From Lineolata rhizophorae (lineage: Eukaryota; Ascomycota; Dothideomycetes; Lineolatales; Lineolataceae), in the NCBI GenBank assembly GCA_010093515.1, contig MU001686.1, forward strand, positions 156,147-220,146: a DNA stretch of 64,000 nt, in the 5' to 3' direction. Positions 11,285 to 22,720 of this stretch are shown here, one piece after another; position 1 is the first letter of the stretch; each line of letters opens with the position of its first letter. The notes below the pieces were generated by a model, which saw only the letters and a list, made by a program, of their open reading frames with translations, ran no database searches and had not been told where the DNA came from. The position numbers were made by a program, and so were the translations under genes.

Positions 11285-12105
11285 GATGCTATGTTTTCCA
11301 GCTCGACATGATCTAGTTTCGATCAGCGGAAGAACAATTGCTGGTTTTCTGTTCGTGGTTCTCACGATAGGGGCGAAACTGTCTCCGGAACATCGAATGA
11401 CGTCGTGAGGCGTGGACCAATCATTTCTCGCCAAGACCTGCAAGCAGCCGATCCACCTATCACAGAGCGCAGGGGCTTCACCACAGCCTCTCAACGCTAA
11501 ATTGATTAATTCATCATGTAGATAGTTAAAACCACGAAAAGGTTATCAAGTTCTGTCTTTTATATATGTTGTTTCATATTTTGTACAGTGCAGAGGCAAG
11601 TGAGTAGTGCACATGGTAGCAATCCTAGGCCAAGGAAGCACATCCTGCTGCGGTTATGCGCTTCTGCCATAGTAAGTACATCATATCAAAATAGTCAGGT
11701 GCCTGGGAGATAAACACCCCCAGTTGGTAATTGAACTATTCATTTTTGATTTCACTAGAATTCTTAACTACATATCTATTCACGCTAACGATTTAAACAG
11801 GTAGAGCAGATCACCTATTCCCTAACCGACAACATATTCCACTGTGGTCACACAAACCGCGAGAACGCAACCAACTAGAATTGTCCAATAGCTGCACGCA
11901 TTTCGTGTTTCAATAATAAACACTTCACTTCTGCGCGTTATGTTGGTCAGCACAATGCGAGTTTCATAAGCGTGGCATGATGCTTAAGAAACTAACTCCA
12001 ACCTTGCTAGGAAATACCCATCTTCTCGTTAGTATTTAGACATCTGATAGATTTGCAATAATTCTCAAGGCTGTATCGACCAGCTGCCGTGGACAAGTGA
12101 ACAGC
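11285..12105. other. AT-rich intergenic region, 0.8 kb
   Basis: Divergent promoter region of the PhoD and MARVEL-like genes. Strongly AT-rich from about 11500. No coding frame, repeat or RNA gene recognised. Confidence 0.5.
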
Positions 12106-13091
12106 ATGGACCGCGAGGACCAAGAGAAACCACGATTTGCCATAGCATTCCAAGGAAAATCGAGCTTTTGGATATTTGCTAGTATCCATATATGCCGTGT
12201 TTTATTCTCCCTTGGAGTTAGTACTCTAATTTGGATGATCGACTATCACTATGGCGGTGAACAGAAGTCAAAGCTCCCCGTCTCCTATAGTAAGCTTAAA
12301 TCTGAACTTCGCTCAACATTATTCCTTGCAAAGCCACTCATATTTCTATTTAGTATCTCTGGCTGGCCTCATCACTTTCATCACTGCGGCAGCTATGTTG
12401 ACTATCAAAGCGGAGCCTGAATTCAACATTCCACGACACGACGTGGAAGCGTTGGAATCCCGAAATTCTGTCCTGAAATGTCGCTTGGCACTGTGGGCAA
12501 TTCTTGACATCGGGTACATCGCGATCTGGATCACGGGCCTCGTTCTTCTTCAGAACTCAAATATCCCCCCAAAAACAAATATCCCTCCAGAAAAGCCTAT
12601 CGTCAAAGGCTTTTATTCGGATCTGTTGATTGCGGCGAAAGCGCTAGCAGGTTTCCAAGTGTAAGCCGCCCGGGCAAATTGCCCTTTGGAATTAAATCGG
12701 GTTTGAAGTGCACGTCAAAACCAACTCTGCTGACTTTGAAAACAATAGGGCAGTGCTTGGCGTTATTTCATTCATTTGCTACAGCTTCAAGGCTCTACGG
12801 CCCACATGGAAGTCCAGAATGAAATGCTGGATTACAGGGTCATTTTCTCACGGCGCCAACGCTGACCGCAGGGAGGGGGGTCACAGCACTTTCCCTCCTA
12901 TTCGCCACCTGGCACGGCCTGAGCCCGCCGCAGCTCCACCAAGGGCTGGCCGTGAACAGACCTCGCAGGAACTGCAGGATCAAGTGCGAAGACACCTGCG
13001 GGACATTGACCGAGAAAGAAATAGTGCAAGCAACTCGAAGGACTCCGATAATATGGTCCGTGGCAACATGTGGAATGGAGCTGTGATATGA
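12106..13091 (+). CDS. Four-transmembrane MARVEL-like membrane protein
   Basis: Small integral membrane protein of 277 residues. Exons are 12106-12289, 12354-12660 and 12749-13091; both introns have GTAAGC donors and the phases close. Four hydrophobic segments are visible: FWIFASIHICRVLFSLGVS, ISLAGLITFITAAAMLTI, LALWAILDIGYIAIWITGL and AAKALAGFQVAVLGVISFI. This M-shaped topology fits fungal MARVEL/membrane-associating proteins, though no diagnostic motif proves it. A loop of repeated Asn-Ile-Pro-Pro units (NIPPKTNIPPEKP) lies between helices 3 and 4. The cytosolic tail is basic, Pro-rich and may form a short coiled coil (QELQDQVRRHLRDIDRER). The gene lies in an AT-rich setting but shows no lesion. 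Confidence 0.72.
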
Positions 13092-14655
13092 AAGACTGGA
13101 GCTCCACGGGTTCGGCAGCAAATCCTTGGTTTGTGACACGCTGAGGGTATACGGGCAGGCTCTGTGTAGAATCTGATAAGCGAAATAAAGAGAAGAACGC
13201 TACAAACGTAGCACTTTAAAGTCAATTCAGTCACACATAAGCAATGATTAGTAGTGCTATTTCTGTTCGTGTAGAGGCAACGTATTGTTCGGCAATAAGT
13301 TCTGAGCAGCCCATGACGTGTCGGGCAACAGAGTTTGAAATCGACTTCATGCTAGGCCAACTGGCCTATGAAGTCAATCTTTGGTGGCAAGTCAACTATC
13401 TAGTTTCCCATGACAAAGCTACATTCATTGCTAGAACGGGGCGTATTTACTTGAAACCTAAAACAGCTCTGCGGTGCACTGTAAGAGTAAGAGTAAGAGT
13501 AAGGTAGATGTTGCTATGAATGCAATTTAGCGACTTTTTGTTCGCGGCTCTTAATTAGAAATAACTGCGCTTGGCCTTTTCTTTTGCTAGGCGGTCAAGT
13601 TTGTTTGATTTTAGCTACTGATAGAGTCCACCTGATTAGAAATGCTGTTGCGGGACGAAGTACCCAAAACCCGCTTTGGGAAATAAAGTGGTGCCACGGT
13701 GCGTAGGCTGTCGTCTCTGCGCGGGGTGCTCCCCACTACTCGGACACTTGACGGCGACGTGCGCCTGGCGCCGTTTGCTGAGTTCCCCACGGTCCCTTGC
13801 CCCACTCCCCACTTGGGGTAGAATCTGGGCGCCCCCCGAAGGAGACTGGAGTCCATTGCTAGGCATCAAGGCGTCCCACACATGATCATCGCGCGGGTCG
13901 ACGGGATGAAGCATGGTTATCGGAGATCCTTGGGGCCAGGTGAGTCAACTCCTGCATCCATCATAAACAAGCGTTGAAGAGTAGCTGGGTGCTTTATAGA
14001 CACACGTACCAACGAAGTCAGTGTTTCCGGCTTAAGGTGACTGGTTAGATGGACGATGCTTTTGGATGCCGACAGCCGATGAATCATTTCGCATCAGATC
14101 TCCGTTTCCAAACACACAGAGCTGTTTGTAGAAGGCTTGGCGGTCGGCTTACTCCGTACCGCGTGGAGATTCGCTACCCGGAAATACGGCACCGACGAAG
14201 AGGCGCTTTACTAACTCAACGAGGTTTTCGGCTTTCCCTAGGAAGGTTCATAGGCAATAAGATACCGAGCTATTGCAGCATGGCGCTGCTGCTAGCGACT
14301 GGATGTTTCACCAAAAACTTGGTGAACTCTCTAGTCAGTGAGTCGGCGCATGCCCTGACAATCTTCACATCCTGAAGGCTGGATCCACATCACAACGATA
14401 TCGGACCTGGCGTATTTACCGTTCTCACTAGCGTGCTCCACCCCTGACTGGGCTCCCCATGCCTTTTTGTTGTCTTGCTCTCTTCAATCTGGCCTTTGTT
14501 TCTCTTCACCTCCTAGGCTTCATTGTTTTGCACCCTCAAAAAGCTGTCAATTCTCGAGGGCGCCTGCTGGTGGGGCATTAGTAACTCGTTTCGCTAAACC
14601 GTCTGGCCGGCCAGCCACTCAGAGACAGCCTCGGCACGAGAAACCCGAGCAATCG
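13092..14655. other. Intergenic and leader region upstream of the ABC transporter
   Basis: No credible gene. It contains a short TAAGAG microsatellite (13484-13505) and a GC-rich patch around 13690-13850. The last 200 bases are in frame with the ABC transporter but lack an ATG, so they are taken as 5' leader. Confidence 0.5.
13484..13505 (+). repeat. TAAGAG microsatellite
   Basis: About three and a half copies of the hexamer TAAGAG in noncoding DNA. Confidence 0.7.
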
Positions 14656-17600
14656 ATGGGCGCGTCTCAGTTGCACGCGCCCCATAGTGCCAGCCAGGCG
14701 GAGGCCAGCGCTCCCCAGGCAGTGGCCAGCACGGTGCCGAGTACGAGGCCTTCGCACGACGACACTATCGCGGACATTGAAGCGGCTCCGCACCTAGCAA
14801 GCGACAAAGAAATCGAGCATCGAGCTGCGTCCGACGGTGATGGAGCTCATGGCATCAGCGGCTTCAGCCACGGCGTAGACATTGAGCGCGCCGAGATCGA
14901 ATTCGCGGAGCTCAACAAGCAACTCTCTAAAACCAGTCAATACTCTCGACGCATTTCTCGCCAGAACAGTCACAAGTCAGTCCCGGTAGATGTCGAGAAG
15001 GTTGGTAGCACCGATGGGAGCGACGATGGAGAACCGTTCGACCTGGTAGCGACGTTGCGCGGTTCTAAGCAGGAGGAAGAAGAGGCAGGGATAAAGCCTA
15101 AGCGTATTGGTAAGGACCACCCCGTGCTGTCGATAAGGTTCTTACGGCGCAACGCGGCTAAGCTTTTTTTGTTGTTTCAAGGCATCATCTGGGACAATCT
15201 CACCGTGCGAGGGATCGGCGGGACCACAAACTTTGTTAAGACGTTCCCCGATTCATTCCTTTCCTTCGTCAATGTATTCGAATCGTTCAAGACCATCTTC
15301 AACCGGGGCGGGAAAGGCCGCCAAGTTGAGATTCTCAAATCTTTTCGCGGCGTTGCCAAACCAGGAGAAATGGTGCTCGTACTTGGTCGACCAGGATCCG
15401 GCTGCACCTCTTTCCTCAAAGTGATCGCCAACCAGAGGTTCGGATACTCTGGAATAGATGGGGACGTGCTGTACGGACCTTTTGATAGCAAGACGTTCGC
15501 CAAAAATTATCGCGGTGAAGCTGTGTACAACGATGAGGACGACAACCATCATCCGACGCTCACCGTTGGCCAAACTCTCGATTTTGCACTAGAGACAAAG
15601 GTGCCGGGAAAGCGTCCGGCTGGGCTCTCGCGTACGGCTTTCAAGGAGAAAGTCATCAATCTGCTCTTGAACATGTTTATGATCCAACATACGAGAAATA
15701 CAGTTGTTGGCAATCAGTTCGTTCGTGGCGTGTCCGGAGGCGAAAGAAAGCGCGTCTCTATTGCCGAGATGATGTGCACATCTGCATGTGTTTGCTCCTG
15801 GGACAATTCCACGCGAGGCTTAGATGCATCCACTGCGTTGGACTTCATCAAGTCGCTCCGTGTCTTTACTGACATCTACGAGACGACCACGTTCGTATCT
15901 CTGTACCAGGCATCTGAATCCATCTACCGCATCTTCGACAAGGTTTTGGTGATTGATGGCGGCCGTCAAGTGTTCTTCGGTCCTGCGAGCGAAGCACGGT
16001 CTTATTTCGAAGAACTTGGATTTCTTGAAAAGCCGCGCCAGACCACGCCGGATTATCTCACGGGTTGTACGGATCCGTTCGAGCGAGAGTACAAGCCAGA
16101 ACGTGGCCCTGGAAATGCGCCGAGTACATCCGATGAACTCGCCGAAGCATTCAGTGAGTCTCGATATGCTTCAGACCTCGCCGAGGAAATGAGGGCATAT
16201 CACCATCGCATGGATGAGGAGAAACATGTCTATGACGAGTTTCAAATCGCTGTCAAGGATAGCAAACGACATGCTTCCAAGTCTTCAGTGTACTCAATTC
16301 CTTTTTACCTCCAGGTGTGGGCGTTGATGAAGCGCCAATTCATCTTAAAGTGGCAGGACAAGTTCGATTTGGTCGTTTCTTGGGTCACAAGTATTACGAT
16401 TGCCATAGTGCTCGGTACTGTATGGCTCGATCTACCAAAGACAAGTGCCGGCGCTTTCACCCGTGGCGGTCTGCTGTTCATTTCGCTACTCTTCAATGCG
16501 TTCCAGGCCTTTTCCGAACTCGGGACTACTCTGGTTGGACGTCCCATCGTGAATAAGCATCGCGCTTATGCATTTCATCGGCCTTCGGCGTTGTGGATTG
16601 GTCAAATCGCGGTCGATTTGGTCTTTGCAGCGGTGCAAATCTTTGTTTTCAGCGTCATCGTATACTTCATGTGTGGATTGGTTAGAGACGCTGGTGCCTT
16701 CTTCTCCTTTGTCCTCTTCATCGTTTTTGGCTATTTAGTCATGACATTGTTCTTTAGAACCCTTGGGTGTTTGTGCCCAGACTTCGACGTTGCAATAAGG
16801 TTGGTTTTTCGTACCCGAGGCTGTGATTCTTTGCCTGCGGGAGTGTCGCTCACGTGATCAATTCCAGATTGGCTGCAACGATCATCACACTATTTGTAAG
16901 TTCGTAAGCCGTCTTCACGCGTTTGAGGCATGCTCATGGTCCTATATAGGTCTTAACCACCACCTACCTCATCCCGTGGCGCTCTGAACAAGTCTGGCTT
17001 CGCTGGTTCTTCTATCTCAATCCACTCGGCCTCGGCTTTTCCGCGATGATGATAAACGAGTTCAGTCGAATTGACATGACTTGCACCGATGAGTCCCTAA
17101 TTCCGCCTTATGGCGACATCGACCATCAAGTCTGCACCTTGTCCGGCAGCAGAGCCGGGACTCTTGCTGTGTCCGGAACGGACTATATCGAGACTCAATT
17201 TGACTTTTACCCATCTGATATGTGGCGCAACTGGGGTATTATGGTAGTGTTGGTCATTGGCTTCTTACTTGCCAATGTTTTCCTTGGCGAATATGTGACT
17301 TGGGGAGCCGGTGGACGTACTACAACCTTCTTCGTCAAGCCGGACAATGATAGGAGAGCCCTCAACGAGAAACTACAAATTAAAAAGGACATGCGTAATC
17401 GCAGCAAAGGTGACGAAACCATCGGCTCGGACATCAAGATCACATCCCGTGCAACACTGACCTGGGAGGACCTTTGCTACGATGTTCCCATCTCTGGGGG
17501 ACAACTACGTCTTTTACGAAACATTTACGGATATGTACAACCTGGCAAGTTGACTTGTTTGATGGGTGCGAGCGGAGCTGGCAAGACGACGCTTCTCGAT

Positions 17601-19411
17601 GTACTCGCTTCCCGCAAGAATATTGGCGTTGTCTCTGGCGATATCCTTGTGGATGGTAAGCCTCCAGGCATCGCTTTCCAGCGTGGTACGTCCTATGCTG
17701 AGCAGCTGGATGTTCACGAGCCGACCCAATCAGTCCGAGAGGCGCTACGATTTTCGGCCGATCTTCGCCAACCATACGACGTACCGCAGGAAGAGAAATA
17801 CGCCTACGTTGAAGAGATTATCTCGCTCTTGGAAATGGAAGACATTGCCGACGCCATTATTGGGAATCCGGAAACAGGCCTCGCAGTCGAACAACGGAAA
17901 CGGGTCACTATCGGTGTTGAGCTCGCTGCGAAGCCGGAGCTGTTACTCTTCTTAGACGAACCTACTTCTGGTTTGGATTCTCAATCAGCATGGAACATCA
18001 TCCGGTTCTTGAGAAAGCTTTCCGGTGCCGGCCAAGCCATTCTTTGCACGATCCATCAACCGAATTCGGCCCTATTCGAGAGTTTCGACCGCCTACTTCT
18101 CCTTGAGCGTGGGGGGCGATGCGTCTATTTCGGTGACATCGGCCCCGGCTGTTTGACTCTCCTCGACTACTTGCGCCGCCATGGAGCGGAGTGTCCACCA
18201 GATGCCAACCCTGCTGAGTTCATGCTTGAAGCGATCGGTGCAGGACAGGTCGCAAGAATTGGGAAAAGAGACTGGGCCGACGTCTGGGATGATTCGGTGG
18301 AGTTCTCTCAGATCAAAGAGGACATTATCAGGGTCAAGCGCCAGCGCCTCGAAGAATCAGGCTTGAATAGCATCGAGGAGCAAGCCGTTGCCCAGAGAGA
18401 ATATGCAACCCCCCTCTGGCATCAGATCAAAGTGGTGGTTGGCCGCGCAAACCGAGCATTATGGCGGAGTCCGAATTACGGCTTTACGCGTTTCTTCAAC
18501 CACATTATGATTGCATTGCTTACTGGTTTGAGCTTCCTCCGTCTCGACAACTCACGATCATCCCTCCAGTACCGAGTCTTCATCGTCTTCCAGATCACCG
18601 TTTTACCAGCCCTGATTCTCGCCCAGATCGAACCAAAGTACGCCATGAACCGACTCATCAGCTACCGGGAGCAGGCCGCCAAAGCTTATAGGAGTTTTCC
18701 CTTCGCTCTTGGTCAAGTCTTTGCTGAGATGCCGTATTCTCTATTCTGTGCGGTTACCTTCTTTCTCCCGTTGTACTACATTCCTGGGTTCCAATCCGCG
18801 TCGAGTCGCGCGGGTCTGCAATTCCTTCTCGTCGTGATTACCGAAATCTTTTCCGTGACACTTGGCCAAGCTATTGCGGCCATGACACCGTCCCCGATGA
18901 TATCCTCGCTTTTCAATCCTTTCGTTATCATCATCTTCGCCCTGTTCTGTGGGGTCACTATCCCGAAACCGCAGATTCCGGGCTTCTGGCGGGCGTGGCT
19001 GTACGAGCTCGTACCATTTACACGTCTGATTGGCTCTGCTGTCACTACAGAGTTACATGGTAGGCCTGTTGTGTGCACGGCGGAAGAATATAACGACTTC
19101 ACTGCTCCACCAGGACAAAGTTGCGGGAGTTACATGCAAGATTTCTTTGCGTCAGGTGGCCCAGGGTACATGTTGCGGAATGATACTCAAGATTGCAGTT
19201 ACTGCGCGTACAAAGTCGGGGATGAGTTTTTCAAACCATTGGGTTATGCATTTGAAAACCGCTGGCGCGACTTGGGAATCTTTGCTGCCTTCATTGGCAG
19301 CAACCTGATCATTTTGTTCTTAGCCGTAAGTTCGACCGTCCTCAGCAGCGCGGCACAACCACTAACAATCGTTATTTATAGTCCCGCTTCTTGAACTTTA
19401 ATCGCCGATAG
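14656..19411 (+). CDS. PDR-type (ABCG) ABC transporter
   Basis: Full-length pleiotropic-drug-resistance exporter of 1525 residues with (NBD-TMD)x2 order, expected in the plasma membrane. Exons are 14656-16799, 16868-16895 (28 nt), 16950-19325 and 19382-19411; all phases close. NBD1 has the PDR-typical degenerate Walker A GRPGSGCTS (Cys for Lys, near residue 245), signature VSGGERKRVS and Walker B region SWDNSTRGLDAS. NBD2 has a canonical Walker A GASGAGKTTLLD (near residue 929), the signature-like VEQRKRVTIGVE and FLDEPTSGLDSQSAW. Such asymmetric sites are normal for this family. The first ATG, MGASQLHAPHS, follows an in-frame leader without ATG. The last exon encodes only nine residues, ending FLNFNRR. 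Substrates cannot be deduced. Confidence 0.95.
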
Positions 19412-19630
19412 TGATTGTAATGTATTGTGGGCCCGAAAATTACTCAATACACCTCAATACACGTCTATTGTCTTTCCATGCCTGCGATATAAGTGATGCG
19501 TTTTCCAGTGCGCTTTCCCGACCTGATATCTAGCCATTAACCGAGCCCACTTAACCTGTTGTCTCCATCACACCTTCCACACGATGTCAATTGCCAATAT
19601 CTAGCTCTATTGAGACAATAGACCACTACA

Positions 19631-20461
19631 ATGCTCCGGCATAAAAACCAGTCTTCCGCTCGACCCCAATCCTTCTACCTCCTCAACCTCCACCTTCGCA
19701 TTCCGACAACACATCCAGTGTCGTCAAATCAAAATTCTCCATCAAAGCCACATCTAATCCTTAAACTCGACAATTTCCCAACCGCAGAAATGATCTTCGC
19801 GATCATCATTCCCTCTACCGCTGTCGGAGCTATCAGTGCGCTTCTTGCGCTCCTATCGTTCCAGTCGATCGTCCGGGCAAAGCAAGCCCGCAGCACCCAC
19901 GTTGCTGCCGTCACCACAGTTGGCGCCTCTTCCAAGCGCCCTCTTCCGCTGCCCCCGCCAACCCTACCACCAACGCCACCCGTCACCTCTAATCCGGCCA
20001 CCTGGGACATCGATAGTCCCGGGCTGAGCCCGCGGGTGCGCTTCACCTGCGCCAACTGGTGGGAGTGGGCCGGCGCGCCCTTTTGCACCGACCCAACCGG
20101 CCGCCGGGCGATGCGGCGCGACAACCCTCCGCCACCCCTCGAGCTCGACACCACTCGTATCGGCTTGAGTCACTTTGCCTTGCCGGAGGCCCAAGCCATT
20201 CGGCTCTCGCCCGGTCACGGGGCCATGTGGGTCTCAGAGAACTCACCCCATCCTCCCTCGGCGGTGAGAGAATTCATCTTTACCGGCGCTTGGTTCGCCC
20301 GCCATGGCCTGTCGCCGCTGTCGCCCGACATTCTGCGTGGGGCAGCTGGCCCTTGCAAGGACAGGAAGAAGGGGGCGAAGGAAGAAAAGAAGACGGGGGC
20401 GACTTGGGAATGGAGCGGGGCGAAGGAGCCGGCACAGTTTGACGGCATCTTCTCTGCCTGA
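19631..20461 (+). CDS. Small membrane-anchored protein, unknown function
   Basis: Intronless frame of 276 residues from the first ATG; the ATG at 19790 would give 223 residues and place the hydrophobic segment (IFAIIIPSTAVGAISALLALL) at the very N-terminus as a signal anchor, which I find equally likely. A Pro-rich linker (PLPLPPPTLPPTPPV) follows, then a region with Trp and Cys residues (FTCANWWEWAGAPFC), and a Lys-rich C-terminus. No known domain. It sits 220 bases after the ABC transporter on the same strand, at the edge of a degenerate AT-rich island. The intact, GC-balanced frame argues for a real gene. Confidence 0.55.
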   Translation: MLRHKNQSSARPQSFYLLNLHLRIPTTHPVSSNQNSPSKPHLILKLDNFPTAEMIFAIIIPSTAVGAISALLALLSFQSIVRAKQARSTHVAAVTTVGASSKRPLPLPPPTLPPTPPVTSNPATWDIDSPGLSPRVRFTCANWWEWAGAPFCTDPTGRRAMRRDNPPPPLELDTTRIGLSHFALPEAQAIRLSPGHGAMWVSENSPHPPSAVREFIFTGAWFARHGLSPLSPDILRGAAGPCKDRKKGAKEEKKTGATWEWSGAKEPAQFDGIFSA

Positions 20462-21033
20462 GGCCAGAAGCAGTGCTCTGGGCCATGCGGATATGGGGGT
20501 GAACGTGGCGTCTGAAGTTGCTTTTTTGAGTTTAGGTAGCATATCCACGGTCGGTAGTCGGAAAAGAACCAGACTATCGTGAATAAATTTGATTTCTTGA
20601 CTTGAAAAGTCGCACTCGGATATGTCTGTCAACCCAGTCGTTCGACCACAACAAATTTCCAACCGCAACGGACAGTATCGATGCCTAGCAGGTGCGCCTA
20701 TTATAAAGAAGCGCAACAAGTATCCAAACCCATTAAACTACTTTGCAGCTTACTTAGAAGCCTCGCATACGTTGGCTTCATCGTCAACTCCCATATCCCG
20801 AAGGACATCGAAAACTTTACTATCTAGTCTAATCGGTCGAACATTTGTTGGCATGGTTGATGTCGCGTCTGGGTTTTTTTATCAGCAATCACTTTTATCA
20901 CATCTGTATGCATAAATGCTGCAGCTGTAACACTCTTTGAGAAGCAAGCTCAATCGATTCAATCACTATTGTCAGCTTCCAGTAGTTGATCAACCCCATC
21001 AATCTTGACACTAACAATCTTCCGAAACACATC
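20462..21033. other. Intergenic region at the edge of the repeat island
   Basis: AT-rich. On the minus strand, bases 20858 down to about 20754 hold a 34-codon ATG frame (starts MPTNVRPIRLDSKVF) without visible homology; it could be an orphan exon or chance. Confidence 0.35.
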
Positions 21034-21530
21034 TCAATGCCCACGAGCGAGTACGAACCAGTTCAAGGCATCATGGACCCCGGTACGTGGCTGCATGATT
21101 TTCGGAATATATTCCATCACCCATTCACCACCTATCTTGACTGTCCAGCGCGCCTTGCAGGATTCCCAATAAGCTAGATACCAGCCCGATTGTTGCCAAT
21201 CAATAATAGCGATAACACGAGAGGAGCTTTTCTCCGCTGTTGTGATAAGAATGTTGCTTCTACCGAGATCCTCATGGATGAATTTAATCGGGTCATCGGG
21301 TCAGCTTAAACGCATCGGATCTATCATGATTGGTTGATCTAAATCAACGGTCCTAGAAGGCCGCGAAAAGTAGTCGTCAAACTTAGATATACGGGCCTGC
21401 TGAAACCTTTACGCATTGGAAGATAATGCCTTGCAGCAGCTCGCCGGTAGTATTACCTATAGATTGAGTTTGTCGGCAGAGAATATTGCTTGAGCGTTTC
21501 TAGAGCTGGGAGTATAAGACGCAGCTGTTT
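21034..21530 (-). pseudogene. Aminoglycoside-phosphotransferase-like (APH) pseudogene
   Basis: Relic of the large fungal APH/choline-kinase-like family. The minus strand reads, with stop at 21034-21036, the catalytic block IHEDLGRSNILI (Brenner-type motif, Glu where Gly is usual), then IIDWQQSGWYLAYWE, containing the metal-binding IIDW motif, and a C-terminus ending WFVLARGH. An in-frame TGA interrupts the frame just before PDDPIKFIHEDL and cannot be removed by any GT-AG intron I can find; CGA to TGA by one transition would explain it. A preceding exon (about 21457-21527) reads LRLILPALETLKQYSLPTN and joins through a 50-nt intron if an AAG acceptor is used. The 5' end is not traceable. Confidence 0.75.
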
Positions 21531-21800
21531 ACAAATACTGCATCTTTCTGACACTGATAGCTTATACTATCTCTGCTCAAGCGTTCCTCCTTATGTATTC
21601 TATGTAGATGAATGTCTCGTTATTATCTTGACACCATCTATAAATCTCTAGAACCGGAACAACGTGGTCTAAATAAGTTCGGACTATCCACAAGCGTTAG
21701 GCTTCGGTGATCGAAACTGCCTCACCCCTACCACATTTAACCATTAAATTTAAGGAAGGGAATAATATCGGGGGCGGACGCCACGTATTGTACTAAGACG

Positions 21801-21880
21801 AGGTCGGGCCTTCGGCCCTCCCTCGCGGCTCCCGCTTCGCGGGCCTTTCAGTCGCGCTCCGCTTCGCTTTACTCATGCGG
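21801..21880. repeat. GC-rich hairpin cluster
   Basis: An abrupt 80-base GC-rich block inside AT-rich DNA. It has two perfect hairpins with identical TTC loops: GGGCC-TTC-GGCCC (21806-21818) and CCCGC-TTC-GCGGG (21831-21843), followed by related CGCTTCGC-like words. Such short GC clusters can be parts of mobile elements; the origin here is unknown. Confidence 0.6.
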
Positions 21881-21935
21881 TGTTTAGTATAGCGTTATAT
21901 AGCGTTGTATATATCAATAGCAGCGTAGTAGTAGA

Positions 21936-22020
21936 GTGGTAGAGTAGTAGAGCATATAGAGCATATAGAATATTAGAGCGTATAGAACAGTAGAGCATAT
22001 AGACCAGTAGAGGAGTACAG
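21936..22020. repeat. Minisatellite, left block
   Basis: Imperfect tandem copies built on AGAGCATATAG / AGTAGAGCATATAG words, about 85 bases. It shares sub-motifs with the block at 22545-22720 on the other side of the transposase relic. Confidence 0.65.
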
Positions 22021-22167
22021 TGCCATGCCAGGAGTCTGGCCCCACCATAAATAAAACTCGCCTCGCATAGTTAACACATGTTAGAGCTAGTATGCTCTAG
22101 CCTATAACTAGCCAACTTAGCTAAAAGATTAGCACAGTATCGCACTTCAGTGCGATCCTACTGGCTA

Positions 22168-22458
22168 GGGACTATATATATGCTAACATATGGAATCTAG
22201 AATATACAATGGCCTCCAAACTCACCGGATTTAAACCTAATTGAGTACCCCTAGCGCTTTCTAAAGAAGTAGATTATAAAGGACTACTATGAGGCCCTTA
22301 AGATAGGTAGATCTGAGGCTGAATTCTGGGCTTTTATAAGGGCCTGTAAATAGGCCTGGATGGCCATGCTATAGGAGTTAATCTAGAGGTGTATTGACTT
22401 AAAGCCTCGTAGATTAGTTGCCGTATAAAAAGCAAAAGGTTAGTATACAAAGTACTAG
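22168..22458 (+). mobile_element. RIP-mutated Tc1/mariner transposase fragment
   Basis: A single reading frame encodes the C-terminal end of a Tc1/mariner-type transposase. It contains the hallmark WPPNSPDLNPIE at 22210-22245, which holds the last acidic catalytic residue region of the DDE/D domain, and continues through KDYYEALK and RSEAEFWAFIRAC to a YTKY motif. The frame stays in register for about 95 codons but carries nine or so stops, nearly all TAG with one TAA. Each is explained by CAG, CAA or TGG changed by a C-to-T or G-to-A transition, the signature of RIP. Only the C-terminal third remains; terminal inverted repeats are not evident. Confidence 0.85.
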
Positions 22459-22544
22459 TCTAGAATATTATCCTGACTAATTTTTATGTAATCAGGTTGA
22501 GGGGGATTGTTGAGAAATTATTTATAGGAGCGTAGTACTGTATA

Positions 22545-22720
22545 CAGAACACTAGAACATACAGAGCACTAGAGGAGCACGCAGCACAGGAGCACGTAGC
22601 ACAGGAGCACGTAGCATAGGAGTATACAGCACAGGAGCATATAGTACAGGAGCATATAGCATAGGAGTATACAGCATAGAGCACAGGAGCATAGAGCACA
22701 GACATAGCAGAGGAGTAAGG
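22545..22720. repeat. Minisatellite, right block
   Basis: About nine imperfect copies of a 15-base unit close to AGCACAGGAGCAYRT. The period is a multiple of three, so the minus strand stays open and gives a Cys/Ser/Ala repeat that should not be taken as a protein. Confidence 0.75.

Larger units (their letters stand above)
21531..22167. other. Degenerate AT-rich DNA with embedded repeats
   Basis: Contains the GC hairpin block and left minisatellite (listed separately) and a perfect inverted repeat ATCGCAC-TTCA-GTGCGAT at 22139-22156. Otherwise no coding content. Confidence 0.5.

Noticed and set aside
13481-13506. Possible CRISPR-like or regulatory repeat (TAAGAG)n
   Set aside because: Simple microsatellite without spacers; CRISPR arrays are not expected in fungi.
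14467-14655. N-terminal extension of the ABC transporter from an in-frame TTG
   Set aside because: No ATG; PDR transporters start with ATG, and the first ATG at 14656 gives a normal length.
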